This document shows, piece after piece, positions 37,743 to 48,071 of a stretch of DNA of 64,000 nucleotides; the stretch's first letter is position 1; the number at the start of each line of letters is the position of its first letter. The stretch covers positions 248,001 through 312,000 of the forward strand of contig NZ_FOAV01000001.1 of the NCBI RefSeq assembly GCF_900109745.1, written 5' to 3'. The DNA is from Roseateles sp. YR242 (GTDB taxonomy: Bacteria; Pseudomonadota; Gammaproteobacteria; Burkholderiales; Burkholderiaceae_C). The position numbers and the translations under genes are program-made. The notes under the pieces are model-generated. The model did not search any database. It was not told the origin of the DNA and was given only the letters and a program-made list of their open reading frames with translations.

Positions 37743-38393
37743 TCAGGCCTGCGCCGGCTTGCTGCGCGAGGCCTTCCAGCCCCCATAGAGGGCGATCAGG
37801 CCAGGCACCAGGATCATGGCCCAGATGATCTTGCTCAGATGGGTCTGCACGAAGGGGATGTTGCCGAAGAGATAGCCGGCCAGCGTCAGGCCCACCACCC
37901 ACAAGGTGCCGCCGCCGACGTTGTACGCCGTGAAACGGCTGCGGCTCATGGCCGCCACACCGGCCACGAAGGGGGCAAAGGTGCGGATGAACGGCATGAA
38001 CCGGGCCAGCACGATGGTGATGCCACCGTGCCGCTCGTAGAACTCATGGGCGGCGTTGAAGGCGCGCTTGTTGAAGAAGCGTGACTGCTCCCACTGGAAC
38101 ACCTTGGGGCCGATCCTGCGGCCGATGGTGTAGTTGCACTGGTCGCCCAGAATCGCCGCCACCAGCAGCACGCCCATGGCCAGCGGCAGGTTCATGAGGC
38201 CCGCGCCACAGAGCGCGCCCACCACGAACAGCAGCGAATCGCCCGGCAGGAAGGGCATCACCACCAGGCCTGTCTCCACAAAGATGATCAGGAACAGCAG
38301 CGCATAGACCCAGGCCCCGTAATGGGCCACAAATTCCGCCAGGTGGGCATCCACGTGGAGGACGAAATCAATCAGGAAATGCAGGACATCCAT
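37743..38393 (-). CDS. DedA family membrane protein
   Basis: A 216-residue inner-membrane protein with four to five hydrophobic segments. IFVETGLVVMPFLPGDSLLF and GDQCNYTIGRRIG are DedA signatures, and the ARFMPFIRTFAPFVAGVAAM segment has the conserved Arg residues of YqjA/YghB. These proteins are thought to recycle undecaprenyl phosphate or move lipids across the membrane, and affect pH and drug tolerance. The C-terminus ends in a short basic tail. It is 142 bases upstream of the tricorn-like gene on the same strand, and divergent from mutL. Confidence 0.93.
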   Translation of the reverse strand: MDVLHFLIDFVLHVDAHLAEFVAHYGAWVYALLFLIIFVETGLVVMPFLPGDSLLFVVGALCGAGLMNLPLAMGVLLVAAILGDQCNYTIGRRIGPKVFQWEQSRFFNKRAFNAAHEFYERHGGITIVLARFMPFIRTFAPFVAGVAAMSRSRFTAYNVGGGTLWVVGLTLAGYLFGNIPFVQTHLSKIIWAMILVPGLIALYGGWKASRSKPAQA

Positions 38394-38601
38394 GGCGGCG
38401 CATTATGGCGGCCCGCCGCCGGCCTTCGTCAGCGGAGGCATCAGATAAACCCTGCGCCGGCCCACGGCTGGTACAGACGCGGCTCGGGAGGCAGCGCCAG
38501 GCGCTCACCGCCGCCATGGTGGCGCGCAGGCGAGGATTTGCACCGCCGCCAGGTGTCCCTGGCGGGCAGGTATCGGCCGTGAGCCTTCTACAATCCCCCT
38601 T

Positions 38602-40551
38602 ATGGATGCTTCTCTCGCCCCTGCGGCGAACGTACTGCCCGGCAGCGACCCCGCCGACGCCTCGCGCCGCTCGATCCGCGAACTCCCGGATGAACTCATC
38701 AGCCAGATCGCCGCCGGCGAGGTCGTGGAGCGCCCGGCTTCCGTGGTGCGGGAGCTGGTGGACAACGCCCTGGATGCCGGCGCCGGTCAGATCCAGCTCA
38801 AGCTGCTGGCGGGCGGTATCCGCAGCCTGATCGTGGAAGACGACGGCCACGGCATTCCGGATTCGGAACTGCCGCTGGCCATCAAGCGCCATGCCACCAG
38901 CAAGATCAGCAACCTGGACGAACTCGAGGCCGTGGCCACGATGGGATTCCGGGGCGAGGCACTGGCGGCCGTGTCGTCAGTGGCAGAACTCTCCCTGGTG
39001 TCCCGCTTCGACGGCGCCCCGCATGCCTGGCGCCTGGACGCCCGCAGCGGCGAGCTGAGCCCCGCCGCCCGCGCGCGCGGCACCAGCGTGGAGGTGCGCG
39101 AGCTCTTCTTCAACACGCCCGCGCGCCGCAAGTTCCTGAAGACCGAAGGCACCGAACTCGGCCACTGCCTGGAGGCCCTGCGCCGCCACGCACTGGCCCG
39201 GCCGGATGTGGGCTTCACCGTCTGGCACGAAGGCAAGCTGGTGGACCAGTGGCGCGCCTCGTCCCTGGCACAACGCATCGCCGAAGTCCTGAACGAGGAT
39301 TTCGTCAGCCAGAGCCGGGATGTGTTCGCCGAGGTCGGCCCGCTGCGCATCCACGGCCGTGTGGGCCTGCCCGAGGCCGCCCGCAGCCGCGCGGACATGC
39401 AATACGTGTATGTGAACGGCCGCTATGTGCGGGACAAGCTGATCGCCCACGCCATTCGGTCCGCCTTTGACGACGTGCTGCATGGCCAACGCCAGCCCAG
39501 CTACGTGCTCTTCATCGACATCTCCCCCGAACTGGTGGATGTCAACGTGCACCCGACGAAGATCGAGGTGCGCTTCCGTGACGGCCGCGAAATCCACCAG
39601 CAGGTGCGCCGCGCCGTGGTGGCCGCCTTGGCCCTGAGCCGCACCGCAGACGCTGCACCGGAAGACGAAGCCCCCGCCCGCACACCGGCCGTGCCCACCA
39701 CCTGGACCGGCACCGCCGCCTGGGACCGGCCGATGGCGCAGGAAACGCCCGCCAGCTACGCGGTGAGCGCTGGCTCGGATAGCTGGCGCTCACCCATCCC
39801 CACCCGCGCCCAGACCGCCTTGGCCCTGGAACAGGCCGAGGCGCTTTATTCCCCCGGCCCCGCGCCCGGCGCGCTGCCCACGGCGCCCGCCGGCCCGCGC
39901 CCCAACCCCACCACCTACGGCGCCGCCGCGTCCGCACCCGCGCCGCTGCCGTCCAGCCAGGCTGGCGAATGGCCACTGGGTCGAGCCATCGCCCAGATCC
40001 AGGGCATCTACATCCTGGCGGAAAACGCCCAGGGCCTGGTCATCGTGGACATGCATGCCGCGCATGAGCGCGTGGTCTACGAGCGGCTGAAGACGGCGCT
40101 GGGCGAGACCCGCATCGACTCGCAGCCGCTGCTGATCCCGGTGACCTTCTCCGCCACGCCGCAGGAGATCGCCACGGCTGAAGCGCAAGCCGAGACGCTG
40201 AACCGTCTGGGCCTGGATATCGCCCCCCTCTCCGCCAAGATGCTCGCCGTGCGTGAACGCCCGGCCCTGCTGGCAGGCGGCGATGTGGTGGAGCTGGCGC
40301 GCGGCGTGCTGGCCGAACTGGCCCAGTTCGACGCCAGCCATGCCATTGAGCGTGCCCAGCACGAGATCCTGGCCACCATGGCCTGCCATGGCGCCGTGCG
40401 CGCCAACCGGCAGCTCAATCTCGACGAAATGAATGCCCTGCTGCGCGACATGGAGCGCACAGAGCGCGCCGATCAGTGCAACCATGGACGCCCCACCTGG
40501 CGCCAGCTCACCGTGCGTGACCTGGACGGCCTTTTCCTGCGTGGCCGCTGA
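38602..40551 (+). CDS. mutL: DNA mismatch repair protein MutL
   Basis: A 649-residue protein that links MutS recognition of mismatches to strand excision. The GHKL ATPase has IAAGEVVERPASVVRELVDNALDAGA split across about residues 36-62, DDGHGIPDSEL and TMGFRGEALAAVSSVA. A Pro/Ala-rich linker (about 350-450) leads to the dimerisation domain. The C-terminus has DMHAAHERVVYERLK and CNHGRPTW, which match the metal-binding endonuclease motifs reported active in Neisseria MutL, so this MutL may nick DNA itself. A MutH gene is not present in the window. The linker is longer than in E. coli. Confidence 0.96.
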   Translation: MDASLAPAANVLPGSDPADASRRSIRELPDELISQIAAGEVVERPASVVRELVDNALDAGAGQIQLKLLAGGIRSLIVEDDGHGIPDSELPLAIKRHATSKISNLDELEAVATMGFRGEALAAVSSVAELSLVSRFDGAPHAWRLDARSGELSPAARARGTSVEVRELFFNTPARRKFLKTEGTELGHCLEALRRHALARPDVGFTVWHEGKLVDQWRASSLAQRIAEVLNEDFVSQSRDVFAEVGPLRIHGRVGLPEAARSRADMQYVYVNGRYVRDKLIAHAIRSAFDDVLHGQRQPSYVLFIDISPELVDVNVHPTKIEVRFRDGREIHQQVRRAVVAALALSRTADAAPEDEAPARTPAVPTTWTGTAAWDRPMAQETPASYAVSAGSDSWRSPIPTRAQTALALEQAEALYSPGPAPGALPTAPAGPRPNPTTYGAAASAPAPLPSSQAGEWPLGRAIAQIQGIYILAENAQGLVIVDMHAAHERVVYERLKTALGETRIDSQPLLIPVTFSATPQEIATAEAQAETLNRLGLDIAPLSAKMLAVRERPALLAGGDVVELARGVLAELAQFDASHAIERAQHEILATMACHGAVRANRQLNLDEMNALLRDMERTERADQCNHGRPTWRQLTVRDLDGLFLRGR

Positions 40552-40588
40552 ACCGCCACCACTCCCACCCTTCTGACGTAGTACCGAC

Positions 40589-42550
40589 ATGGCCACGATC
40601 AAACTCAACAAGAACAAACCGGCCAGCGACAAGCCGTCCGGCTCCGGCCCGCGCCGAGCCCCCGTGCGCGGCGGCGGCGGTGTGGGCAAACCACGCCCCA
40701 CCCTGGCCCAGGCGCAAGCGGACCGCGCCGAGCGCCAGGCAGCCTACGAACAGCGCAGGGCGGACGAGCATCAGGACCAGCGTCGTCCGGGTGGACGCCC
40801 CGACCGAGGTTTTGACCAGCGCACCGACAGCCGACCTTACGGCCCGCGCGGCGGTGACCGGGCCGAGCAGGACCGTGGGCCGCGTGGCCCAGGGGGGCAC
40901 GGTGGCCCCGGTGGCCCGCGTGGCGGATCGCAAGGGCGTGGCCCGGGCTATGGCGGCAACTTTGGCGGCAACCGCGAACCCTGGGGCCAGCGCGATGCAG
41001 GCGGCCGCCGTGAAGGCGGTGGCCTGCACAACGACCGTGACGACCACGGCAGCCGCTACACCCAGGAAAGCCGCCCTCACCGCGAGGATCGTTATGGCCG
41101 GGAAGATCGCTTCGGTGGCGACAACCGTGGCCCGGCCGCACGCCGCCCCGATGACCGGGGCCCGCGTGGGGACCGTCCCGGCTTTGGTGACAACCGAGGT
41201 GGCTTCGGCCACGACCGTGGTGGCTATAGCGACAACCGTGGCGGTGACCGTGGTAGCTACGGCGACCACCGTGGTGGTGACCGTGGTGCGCCGCGCGGCG
41301 ATGGCCGACAAGATGGCCGGTTCGAGAACCGTGGCGGCCCCGACAACCGCTATGCCCGCGACGATCGGCCCTCGCAACGTGGCCCTGGCGGTGCCGGTGG
41401 TGCCGGTGGTGGTGGAGGCCGCTATGGCGAAGGCCCGCGCGACGACCGCCCACGCGGCCCCCGCACGATGTCCGACCGCCCTGCCGGCAACCGGTATGGC
41501 CCGGACAACGGTCCCCATCACGGCCCCGCAGGGGCTGATCGGGGGTGGTCGGACCGCCCGCAACAGTCCCGTCCCGGAGATCGGCCCTACGGAGATCGGC
41601 CCTACGGAGAGCGTCCTTATGGCGACCGGCCGTACGGAGATCGACCGCAAGGGGACCGGCCGTATGGCGATAGGCCCTATGGCGACCGGCCTCGCTCAGA
41701 CCGCCCACGCCCGCAACACCAGGCGGACGGCGAGTTTGACACCCCGCGCCCCCGCAATCCGGCCCCGCAGCGCCTGGCCGACCCCGCCGAAGGCGAACGC
41801 CTCTCCAAGCGCATGAGCGAACTGGGCCTGGCCTCGCGCCGCGAAGCGGACGAATGGATCGAAGCCGGCTGGGTGACCGTGGACGGCAAGTTGGCCGAAC
41901 TGGGCCAGCGCGTCGGCCCGGATGTGAAGATCGAGATCGACCCGGCCGCGCGCCAGGAACAGGCGCAACGCGTCACCATCCTGCTGCATAAGCCCATCGG
42001 TTATGTCTCCGGCCAGGCCGAAGACGGCTATGAGCCCGCCTCGGTGCTGGTGAAGGCCGACACGCACTGGGCTGAAGATCCCGCCACCGGCATCCACTGG
42101 GCGCCCGGCCATGGCCGCAATCTGGCACCCGCCGGCCGCCTGGACATCGACTCCACCGGCCTGCTGGTGCTGACGCAGGACGGCCGCATCGCGCGCCACC
42201 TGATCGGCGAAGACTCCAACGTGGAGAAGGAATACCTGGTCCGCGTCACCATGGAACAGGGCAATCCCGAGGTGCCTGCACAGCATCAACTGGACCCGCG
42301 CGCCCTCGCCTTGCTGAACCACGGCCTGGAACTGGACGGCGTGGAACTCAAGCCCGCCAAGGTGAGCTGGGCCAATGAAGACCAGCTGCGCTTTGTGCTG
42401 CGCGAAGGCCGCAAGCGCCAGATCCGCCGCATGTGCGAGCAGGTGGGCCTGAAGGTGGTGGGGCTCAAGCGCGTGCGCATCGGGCGCATTCCGCTGGGCC
42501 AACTGCCCGCTGGCCAGTGGCGCTACCTGGCGCCCTGGGAGCGCTTTTGA
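40589..42550 (+). CDS. RsuA/RluB/RluF-type pseudouridine synthase with Arg/Gly/Asp-rich extension
   Basis: A 653-residue protein. The last 260 residues are an S4 RNA-binding domain ([19 protein letters not shown]) followed by the synthase domain, with the catalytic Asp in [19 protein letters not shown] and the C-terminal [16 protein letters not shown] motif. It would convert a specific rRNA uridine to pseudouridine; which one is not clear. The first 390 residues are of low complexity, rich in Arg, Gly, Asp, Pro and Tyr, with RGG-like and GDRPYGDRP repeats. Shorter tails of this type occur in other betaproteobacterial members. Such regions bind RNA and can drive condensation. Its TGA overlaps the miaA start. 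Confidence 0.92.
   Translation: MATIKLNKNKPASDKPSGSGPRRAPVRGGGGVGKPRPTLAQAQADRAERQAAYEQRRADEHQDQRRPGGRPDRGFDQRTDSRPYGPRGGDRAEQDRGPRGPGGHGGPGGPRGGSQGRGPGYGGNFGGNREPWGQRDAGGRREGGGLHNDRDDHGSRYTQESRPHREDRYGREDRFGGDNRGPAARRPDDRGPRGDRPGFGDNRGGFGHDRGGYSDNRGGDRGSYGDHRGGDRGAPRGDGRQDGRFENRGGPDNRYARDDRPSQRGPGGAGGAGGGGGRYGEGPRDDRPRGPRTMSDRPAGNRYGPDNGPHHGPAGADRGWSDRPQQSRPGDRPYGDRPYGERPYGDRPYGDRPQGDRPYGDRPYGDRPRSDRPRPQHQADGEFDTPRPRNPAPQRLADPAEGERLSKRMSELGLASRREADEWIEAGWVTVDGKLAELGQRVGPDVKIEIDPAARQEQAQRVTILLHKPIGYVSGQAEDGYEPASVLVKADTHWAEDPATGIHWAPGHGRNLAPAGRLDIDSTGLLVLTQDGRIARHLIGEDSNVEKEYLVRVTMEQGNPEVPAQHQLDPRALALLNHGLELDGVELKPAKVSWANEDQLRFVLREGRKRQIRRMCEQVGLKVVGLKRVRIGRIPLGQLPAGQWRYLAPWERF
41574..41706 (+). 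repeat. 15-bp coding repeats (GDRPY units)
   Basis: About nine 15-bp units encode GDRPY with variants [10 protein letters not shown] and GDRPR. They lie at the end of the low-complexity part of the pseudouridine synthase. In-frame gain or loss of units is expected. Confidence 0.85.
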
Positions 42551-43599
42551 CGCGTCCGGTGGCGACGCCAGCGGGCCTGTTGCCGCTGTGTCTGGCGGGC
42601 CCCACCGGCTGCGGCAAGACCGCAGCGGCGCTGGCCCTGGCCCGGCGCCAGCCCGTGGAGATCATCAGCGTGGATTCGGCCCTGGTCTACCAGGGCATGG
42701 ACATCGGCACCGCCAAACCCACGCCCGCTGAGCTGGCCGAGGTGCCGCATCACCTGATCAACATCCTGCCGCCGACCGACAGCTACTCCGCCGCGCAGTT
42801 TGTCCGTGACGCCACGGCCCTGGTGCCGCAGATCCAGGCCCGAGGGGCCCGCCCGTTGCTGGTGGGCGGCACCATGCTGTATTTCAAGGCGCTGTTTGAC
42901 GGCCTCTCCGCCCTGCCGCAGGCCGACCCGGCCCTGCGCGCCGAGCTGGACGCCCGCGCCGCCCGCGAGGGCTGGCCCGCCCTGCACGCCTGGCTCGCCA
43001 CGCTGGACCCCGAGACCGCGGCCCGCCTGGCCCCGCTGGACAGCCAGCGCATCCAGCGCGCGCTGGAGGTCTGCCTGCTGGCGGGTGAGCCGATGTCGGC
43101 GCTGTATCAGCGCCAGCGCAGCGAAGGCGTGGACTGGCCCTTGATCTCCCTGGAACCCACCGACACCGCGCGCGCCTGGCTGCATCAGCGTCTGGGCGAG
43201 CGTTTTGCGCTGATGCTGCAGGCCGGCTTTGTGGATGAAGTCCGGCAACTGCGGGCACGCGGCGACCTGGACCTGAGCCTGCCCGCCATGCGATGCGTGG
43301 GCTACCGGCAGGCGTGGGAATTGCTGGATGAGGCCGAACAGCGCGGCCGCGCCGAACCCGACCTGGCCGCACTGCAGGAGCGCGGCACGGCTGCGACACG
43401 GCAGTTGGCCAAGCGCCAGATCACCTGGCTGCGCAGCATGCCGACGCGCCGGGTGGTGGCGGCGGAGCGGCCTGACGCGTTGGCAGAGGTGATGGCGGTG
43501 ATCGACCGCATCGATGACAGCGCCCGCACGGACCCTGGCAACACCATTGACCCGGGCGACCGGCCCAACCCGAACCCGACGGCCCCATCACCGACCTGA
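42547..43599 (+). CDS. miaA: tRNA dimethylallyltransferase
   Basis: A 350-residue enzyme that adds a dimethylallyl group to A37 of tRNAs reading UNN codons. The P-loop is [16 protein letters not shown] near residue 18, and [34 protein letters not shown] and [11 protein letters not shown] are family motifs. The TTG at 42547 overlaps the TGA of the preceding gene and has GGGAG 5 bases upstream; a GTG at 42559 is an alternative. The C-terminus carries about 30 extra residues rich in Asp, Pro and Asn. In many genomes miaA is next to mutL; here the pseudouridine synthase gene is between them. Confidence 0.95.
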   Translation: MTRPVATPAGLLPLCLAGPTGCGKTAAALALARRQPVEIISVDSALVYQGMDIGTAKPTPAELAEVPHHLINILPPTDSYSAAQFVRDATALVPQIQARGARPLLVGGTMLYFKALFDGLSALPQADPALRAELDARAAREGWPALHAWLATLDPETAARLAPLDSQRIQRALEVCLLAGEPMSALYQRQRSEGVDWPLISLEPTDTARAWLHQRLGERFALMLQAGFVDEVRQLRARGDLDLSLPAMRCVGYRQAWELLDEAEQRGRAEPDLAALQERGTAATRQLAKRQITWLRSMPTRRVVAAERPDALAEVMAVIDRIDDSARTDPGNTIDPGDRPNPNPTAPSPT

Positions 43600-43615
43600 G
43601 CAAGGAAGCGTACCG

Positions 43616-44278
43616 ATGCCCCCACCCCCGCTGCTGCAAGCCACCGGACTGACCAAGCGGTTTGGGGGCCAGACACTCTTTGAGGGGTTGGACCTGCGGC
43701 TGCAGCCGGGGGAATTGCTGGCCTTGCTGGGTGAATCCGGCAGCGGCAAGTCGACGCTGCTCAATGGCCTGGCGGCCCTGGAGCCTCTGGATGAGGGCCA
43801 GGTGTTGCTGGATGGGCAGGACATCCTGCGCCTGGACGAGGCGGGCCAGGCCCTGCTGCGCCGTGAGCGGCTGGGTTTTGTCTTCCAGGCCTTCCACGTC
43901 CTGCCGCACCTCACGGTGCGCGACAACATCGGCCTGCCCCTGCTGCTGCAGGGACGGCCGGACACGACCCGCGTGGACCACATGCTCGGCGCCGTGGGCC
44001 TGGCTGCCCATGCCAATCATCTGCCACGCCAGCTCTCTGGCGGGCAGTTGCAGCGCGTGGCCATCGCGCGGGCGCTGGTGCATCGGCCGGCGCTGGTGCT
44101 GGCGGACGAACCCACTGGCAACCTGGACCCGCGCCATGCCGACCAGATGATGCAGCTGCTGCGCCAGCAGTTGCAGGAGCAAGGCGCGGCCTGCCTGCTG
44201 GTGACCCACTCCGCCCACGCCGCGGCCCTGGCGGACCGCCGCCTGCGGCTGGACGGCGGCCAGTTGGTGGACGCCTGA
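43616..44278 (+). CDS. ABC transporter ATPase, LolD/MacB type (AttE-like)
   Basis: A 220-residue ATPase. Walker A is [16 protein letters not shown] near residue 37, the signature [16 protein letters not shown] near 140 and Walker [13 protein letters not shown] near 160, followed by the switch His in VTHSAHAA. This subfamily works with FtsX-like permeases that act mechanically on periplasmic partners rather than as ordinary transport channels. AAGGA lies about 9 bases before the ATG. The permease gene starts 3 bases after its stop, so the two are one operon. Confidence 0.93.
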   Translation: MPPPPLLQATGLTKRFGGQTLFEGLDLRLQPGELLALLGESGSGKSTLLNGLAALEPLDEGQVLLDGQDILRLDEAGQALLRRERLGFVFQAFHVLPHLTVRDNIGLPLLLQGRPDTTRVDHMLGAVGLAAHANHLPRQLSGGQLQRVAIARALVHRPALVLADEPTGNLDPRHADQMMQLLRQQLQEQGAACLLVTHSAHAAALADRRLRLDGGQLVDA

Positions 44279-44280
44279 GC

Positions 44281-46863
44281 ATGCGGGCGCTACGCCTGGC
44301 CTGGGGCTGGTGGTGGCAATTGTCCTGGCCGGCCTTGCGGCTGCAATGGGGGCGCCAGCTGGCGGCCCTGCTCACCATTGCCCTGGGGCTGGCACTGGCC
44401 GGCGCCGTGCATTGGATCAACGGCTCCGCCCTCGCCCAGTTCGAAGCCGCCGCACGGCACAGCAGCGCGCAGGCCGACCTGGAGCTGCACGCGGCCCCGG
44501 GGGCGCCGGCATTGGGTGATGCGCTCTATGCCTCGCTCGCAGCGCGTGAGGACATCGTCGCGCTGGCACCCCGCCTGGAAGCCAGTGTGCGCGTGCAGGC
44601 GCCGGATGGACGCTGGGTGCGTCTGCGGTTGCTGGGCCTGGACCTGCTGCAGATCGCCAGTTTTCATCCGCAATGGCTGCCTCGCGCTGACGGCGGCCGA
44701 TGGGCCGAGGCGCTGAACGGGTCCGCCTTGCTGATCAGTGATGCGGCCCTGCGGCAATTGGCCGCTCAGCCCGATGACGGCCAGCCGCACGGGGCCCCGC
44801 TGGCGGACGCGCCCCAACAGCTGCGGGTGGACATCCCCGGCGCTGAAGCGCCGCTGTCCGTGGCCGGCACCCTTCCCGACAGCAACCAGGCGGTCCTGGT
44901 GATGGACATCGCCTGGGCGCAGGCCATGTTGCAACGCCCGGGCGAGCTGGATGCCATCCTCCTGCGTATGGCGTCGGGCCACGCTGCCCCCTCGACCTGG
45001 CCTGCGGGCATTGAAGCCGTGGCGCCGCAAGAGCAGGCCCGTCAACAAGCCGATGATGCGCGCCGCCTGACCCAGGCCTACCGGCTCAACCTGGGCGTGC
45101 TGTCCCTGATGGCCTTGTTTGTCGGCGCCTTCATGGTGTTTGCGGTGCACAGCCTGTCGGTGGCCCAGCGCCTGCCGCAACTGGCCTTGCTGGGCGTGCT
45201 GGGCATGAGCGGGCGCCAGCGCCTGGCCCTGCTGCTGGCGGAGGCCTTGCTGCTGGGGCTGGCAGGCGCGGTGCTGGGCCTGGTGCTGGCCCTCGGCCTG
45301 GCCGAACTGGGCTTGCGCCAACTGGGCGGGGACCTGGGCAGCGGGATGATGGGACTTTCCGGCGCCCGCCCCACGCTGCAGACCTCCGCCGCGTCGATCG
45401 TGGGCTTGCTGTTGCTGGGCCCCGTGGTCAGCGTGGGTGCGGCCGCCCTGCCCCTGGCACGCTTGCGGCGCCTGCCCGCCGCGCAGGTGCTCAAGGGCCT
45501 GGGCAGCGGCGCGCCGGACCGCCGTTGGTGGCTGGCAGGCCCCGCCCTGTTGCTGCTGGCCCTGCCGTTGGCACTGCTGCCGCCGGTGGCCGGTCTGCCG
45601 CTGGGTGCCTACGGCGCCATGGTGGCCCTGCTGCTGGGGGCACTGGGCAGCGTGCCCTGGCTGCTGCGCGGGCTCACCGGGCTGGTCCGGCGCCGGGCCG
45701 CACGCCGGGCACTGCCGCTGCTGGCGGTGGAGCGCGCCCGTGACCAGGCCGGGGAAGCTGGCCGGCTGATTGCCGGCGTGCTGGTGGCACTGGCCCTGGC
45801 GGTGGCCATGCTGGTGATGATCGCCAGCTTCCGGCTGTCGCTGGACCAATGGCTGACCCAGATGCTCCCGGCCGATCTCTACCTGCGCCAGACGGCGCGG
45901 GACAGTACCGAACAAGGCCGCCCGCTGGCCCCCAGCCTGGTCGCAAGGGCTGCGGCACTGCCAGCGGTCGTGCGGGTCGAGGCCCAGCGGACCCGTCAGG
46001 TGGGTGTTCACATGGCCGATGGCCGCCAGGAACGAACCGCCCTGCTCGCGCGGCCCTTGGACCACACCCTGCCCCTGCAAGGCGAGACGGCGGCGCCGCA
46101 ACCCGGCACCCTCGCCGTCTACATCAATGAAGCCATGCGGGACCAGTTGCATCTGGCGCCCGGAGACCGGTTCAGCCTGCTGGTGGACGGCAAGGACGTG
46201 AACGCCACGGTGCGCGGCGTCTGGCGAGACTACAGCCGGCAGTCGGGTGCCGTGCTGGTCGAGCGTGCAGACTGGCAACGCGCCACGGGCGACGACACGC
46301 TCACCGAGCTGGCGCTGTGGCTGGCGCCGGACACCGACCCGCTGACCGTGCAGGCCGCCGTGCGGCAACTGGCGCCCACGCCGGAGTCGGTGGAGATGGC
46401 CTCGGCCGGAGAACTGCGTCGGTTCTCGCTGGCCATGTTCGACCGCAGCTTTGCCATCACCTACTGGCTGCAGGCGGTGGGCCTCGGGCTGGGGCTGTTC
46501 GGCGTGGCGGCCAGCCTCTCGGCGCAATTGCTGGCGCGCCGGCGTGAGTTCGGGCTGCTGCTGCACCTGGGCCTGACACGCGCAATGCTGCGCCGGCTGG
46601 TGCTGGGCGAGACCCTGATCCAGGGCGTGGCTGGCGCCTTGATGGGCTTGCTGGTGGGGCTGGCGATCAGTGCGGTGCTGGTCTTCAGGCTGAACCCGCA
46701 AAGCTTCCACTGGAGCATGGATTGGCTGGTGCCGTGGCCACGGGTGGCGGCGTTGCTGCTGGCCAGCCTGATGGCGACGGGCGTTACCGCCGCGGTGGCC
46801 GGCGCCCGGGCGCTGGGGTCGCGCCAGGGCGAGGCCCTGCGTGCCGTGCGGGAGGATTGGTGA
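44281..46863 (+). CDS. FtsX-like ABC permease (AttF/AttG-like fused, YbbP type)
   Basis: An 860-residue inner-membrane protein. A membrane segment near residue 30 precedes a large periplasmic part. FtsX-type membrane blocks follow at about residues 265-400 and again at about 745-855, with further membrane segments in between (about 415-520). [20 protein letters not shown] and [19 protein letters not shown] are the typical cytoplasmic-loop signatures that contact the ATPase. The two-block layout fits the YbbP family. Its stop overlaps the start of the lipocalin-like gene. The cargo is unknown. Confidence 0.9.
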   Translation: MRALRLAWGWWWQLSWPALRLQWGRQLAALLTIALGLALAGAVHWINGSALAQFEAAARHSSAQADLELHAAPGAPALGDALYASLAAREDIVALAPRLEASVRVQAPDGRWVRLRLLGLDLLQIASFHPQWLPRADGGRWAEALNGSALLISDAALRQLAAQPDDGQPHGAPLADAPQQLRVDIPGAEAPLSVAGTLPDSNQAVLVMDIAWAQAMLQRPGELDAILLRMASGHAAPSTWPAGIEAVAPQEQARQQADDARRLTQAYRLNLGVLSLMALFVGAFMVFAVHSLSVAQRLPQLALLGVLGMSGRQRLALLLAEALLLGLAGAVLGLVLALGLAELGLRQLGGDLGSGMMGLSGARPTLQTSAASIVGLLLLGPVVSVGAAALPLARLRRLPAAQVLKGLGSGAPDRRWWLAGPALLLLALPLALLPPVAGLPLGAYGAMVALLLGALGSVPWLLRGLTGLVRRRAARRALPLLAVERARDQAGEAGRLIAGVLVALALAVAMLVMIASFRLSLDQWLTQMLPADLYLRQTARDSTEQGRPLAPSLVARAAALPAVVRVEAQRTRQVGVHMADGRQERTALLARPLDHTLPLQGETAAPQPGTLAVYINEAMRDQLHLAPGDRFSLLVDGKDVNATVRGVWRDYSRQSGAVLVERADWQRATGDDTLTELALWLAPDTDPLTVQAAVRQLAPTPESVEMASAGELRRFSLAMFDRSFAITYWLQAVGLGLGLFGVAASLSAQLLARRREFGLLLHLGLTRAMLRRLVLGETLIQGVAGALMGLLVGLAISAVLVFRLNPQSFHWSMDWLVPWPRVAALLLASLMATGVTAAVAGARALGSRQGEALRAVREDW

Positions 46864-48071
46864 TGATGAAACGTCGGCCGCTGCTGCTGGGGTTGGGCGC
46901 CCGGCTGGTGATGGGCGGTGGCGCAGCCTCGGCGGCGCAGCTGGCGGTGGCGGCAGCCTCTCCCTCAGCGGCTGCGTCGGCCTCGTCAGCGGATCGGCCG
47001 GTGGGCGTCAGCCCCGAGCCGGTGCTGTCGGCAGCGCCACTGGTGTTCCCCCGGGATCACGGCGCCCATCCCGAGACCGGTGTGGAGTGGTGGTACGTGA
47101 CCGGCGTGCTGCGCCCTGAACAGGGCGAGGCCAATGCCCCGCCCGCGTACGGCTTCCAGCTCACCTTCTTCCGAATTCGCCGCACACTGGCTCGCCCGTT
47201 GGCGAGTCCGTTTGCCCCCGCGCAGATCATGCTGGGCCACGTGGCCGTCACCGACCTGGCCGGCCAGCGCCTGCACCACGACCAGCGCCTGCTGCGCCAA
47301 GGCTTTGCCAACGCCCGCACCGACGAAACCGACACCCGCGTGCGCCTGGGCGATTGGTCGCTGGCGCGCAGCGCGGGCGCCGACGGCCTCAGCCGCTACC
47401 AGTTGGCTTTCCGTAGCGAGCACGCCAATGTGGCGCTGTCGCTGTCCCTGGCGGCCGCCTTGCCGCCCTTGCTGCAGGGCCGCGCCGGCTGGTCCCAGAA
47501 GGGCCCCCAGGCCCAGCACGCCAGCCGCTATGTCAGCGAACCGCAACTGGCCGGCCGCGGCGCATTGGCGGTGGACGGCAAGCCGGCACAAGCGGTCCAG
47601 GCCCGGTGCTGGCTGGACCACGAATGGAGCCATGCTTATCTGGGCCGCGGGCGGGACGACGACACCACCCGCTCGGTCGGTTGGGACTGGCTGGGCCTGA
47701 ACCTGAACGACGGTTCCGCCCTCATGCTGTTCCAGATGCGTCGCCAGGACGGCAGCACCCTCTGGACCGGCGGCACCTGGCGCGACCCGGCGGGCCGCCA
47801 GCAAGACCTGGAGCAGCAAGTGCGCTTCGAGGCGCAGGCCTGGTGGGACAGCCCCGCCAGTCTGGCCCGTTATCCGGTGCGGTGGCGCATCCACACACCA
47901 CAAGGCATGTGGCGGGTCGAAGCCCTGTTCGATGCACAGGAAGTGGACGCGCGCCGCAGCACCGGCTTCCTTTATTGGGAAGGCGTGGTTCGGCTGCTGG
48001 ACGAAGCCGGCACGCTCAAGGGCTGGGGCTATCTGGAGATGACGGGTTACGCCGGCCGTGTGCCGCTGTAG
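46863..48071 (+). CDS. AttH/CrtC-like lipocalin-domain protein
   Basis: A 402-residue exported protein with a signal peptide at its start (LLLGLGARLVMGGGAASAA). FPRDHGAHPETGVEWWYVTG near residue 62 and CWLDHEWSHAYLG near 245 are the signatures shared by AttH and carotenoid 1,2-hydratase (CrtC), a double lipocalin-like barrel. CrtC needs carotenoid substrates, and no carotenoid gene is here, so I favour the AttH role as the periplasmic partner of the ABC system, as in the Agrobacterium attEFGH operon. The start codon overlaps the stop of the permease gene. The last 25 bases overlap the convergent GGDEF-like gene. Confidence 0.9.
   Translation: MMKRRPLLLGLGARLVMGGGAASAAQLAVAAASPSAAASASSADRPVGVSPEPVLSAAPLVFPRDHGAHPETGVEWWYVTGVLRPEQGEANAPPAYGFQLTFFRIRRTLARPLASPFAPAQIMLGHVAVTDLAGQRLHHDQRLLRQGFANARTDETDTRVRLGDWSLARSAGADGLSRYQLAFRSEHANVALSLSLAAALPPLLQGRAGWSQKGPQAQHASRYVSEPQLAGRGALAVDGKPAQAVQARCWLDHEWSHAYLGRGRDDDTTRSVGWDWLGLNLNDGSALMLFQMRRQDGSTLWTGGTWRDPAGRQQDLEQQVRFEAQAWWDSPASLARYPVRWRIHTPQGMWRVEALFDAQEVDARRSTGFLYWEGVVRLLDEAGTLKGWGYLEMTGYAGRVPL

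Noticed and set aside
34115-37828. 1237-codon open frame opposite the tricorn-like gene
   Set aside because: The antisense strand encodes a full-length recognisable protease; the opposite translation is His/Gln/Ala-rich noise typical of high-GC shadow frames.
44290-46710. 806-codon open frame opposite the ABC permease
   Set aside because: Gln/His-rich shadow of a real membrane protein gene; no conserved motif.
46863-48071. Carotenoid biosynthesis (CrtC) call
   Set aside because: No phytoene or other carotenoid gene is in the window, and the operon with an FtsX-like ABC system favours the AttH-type role.
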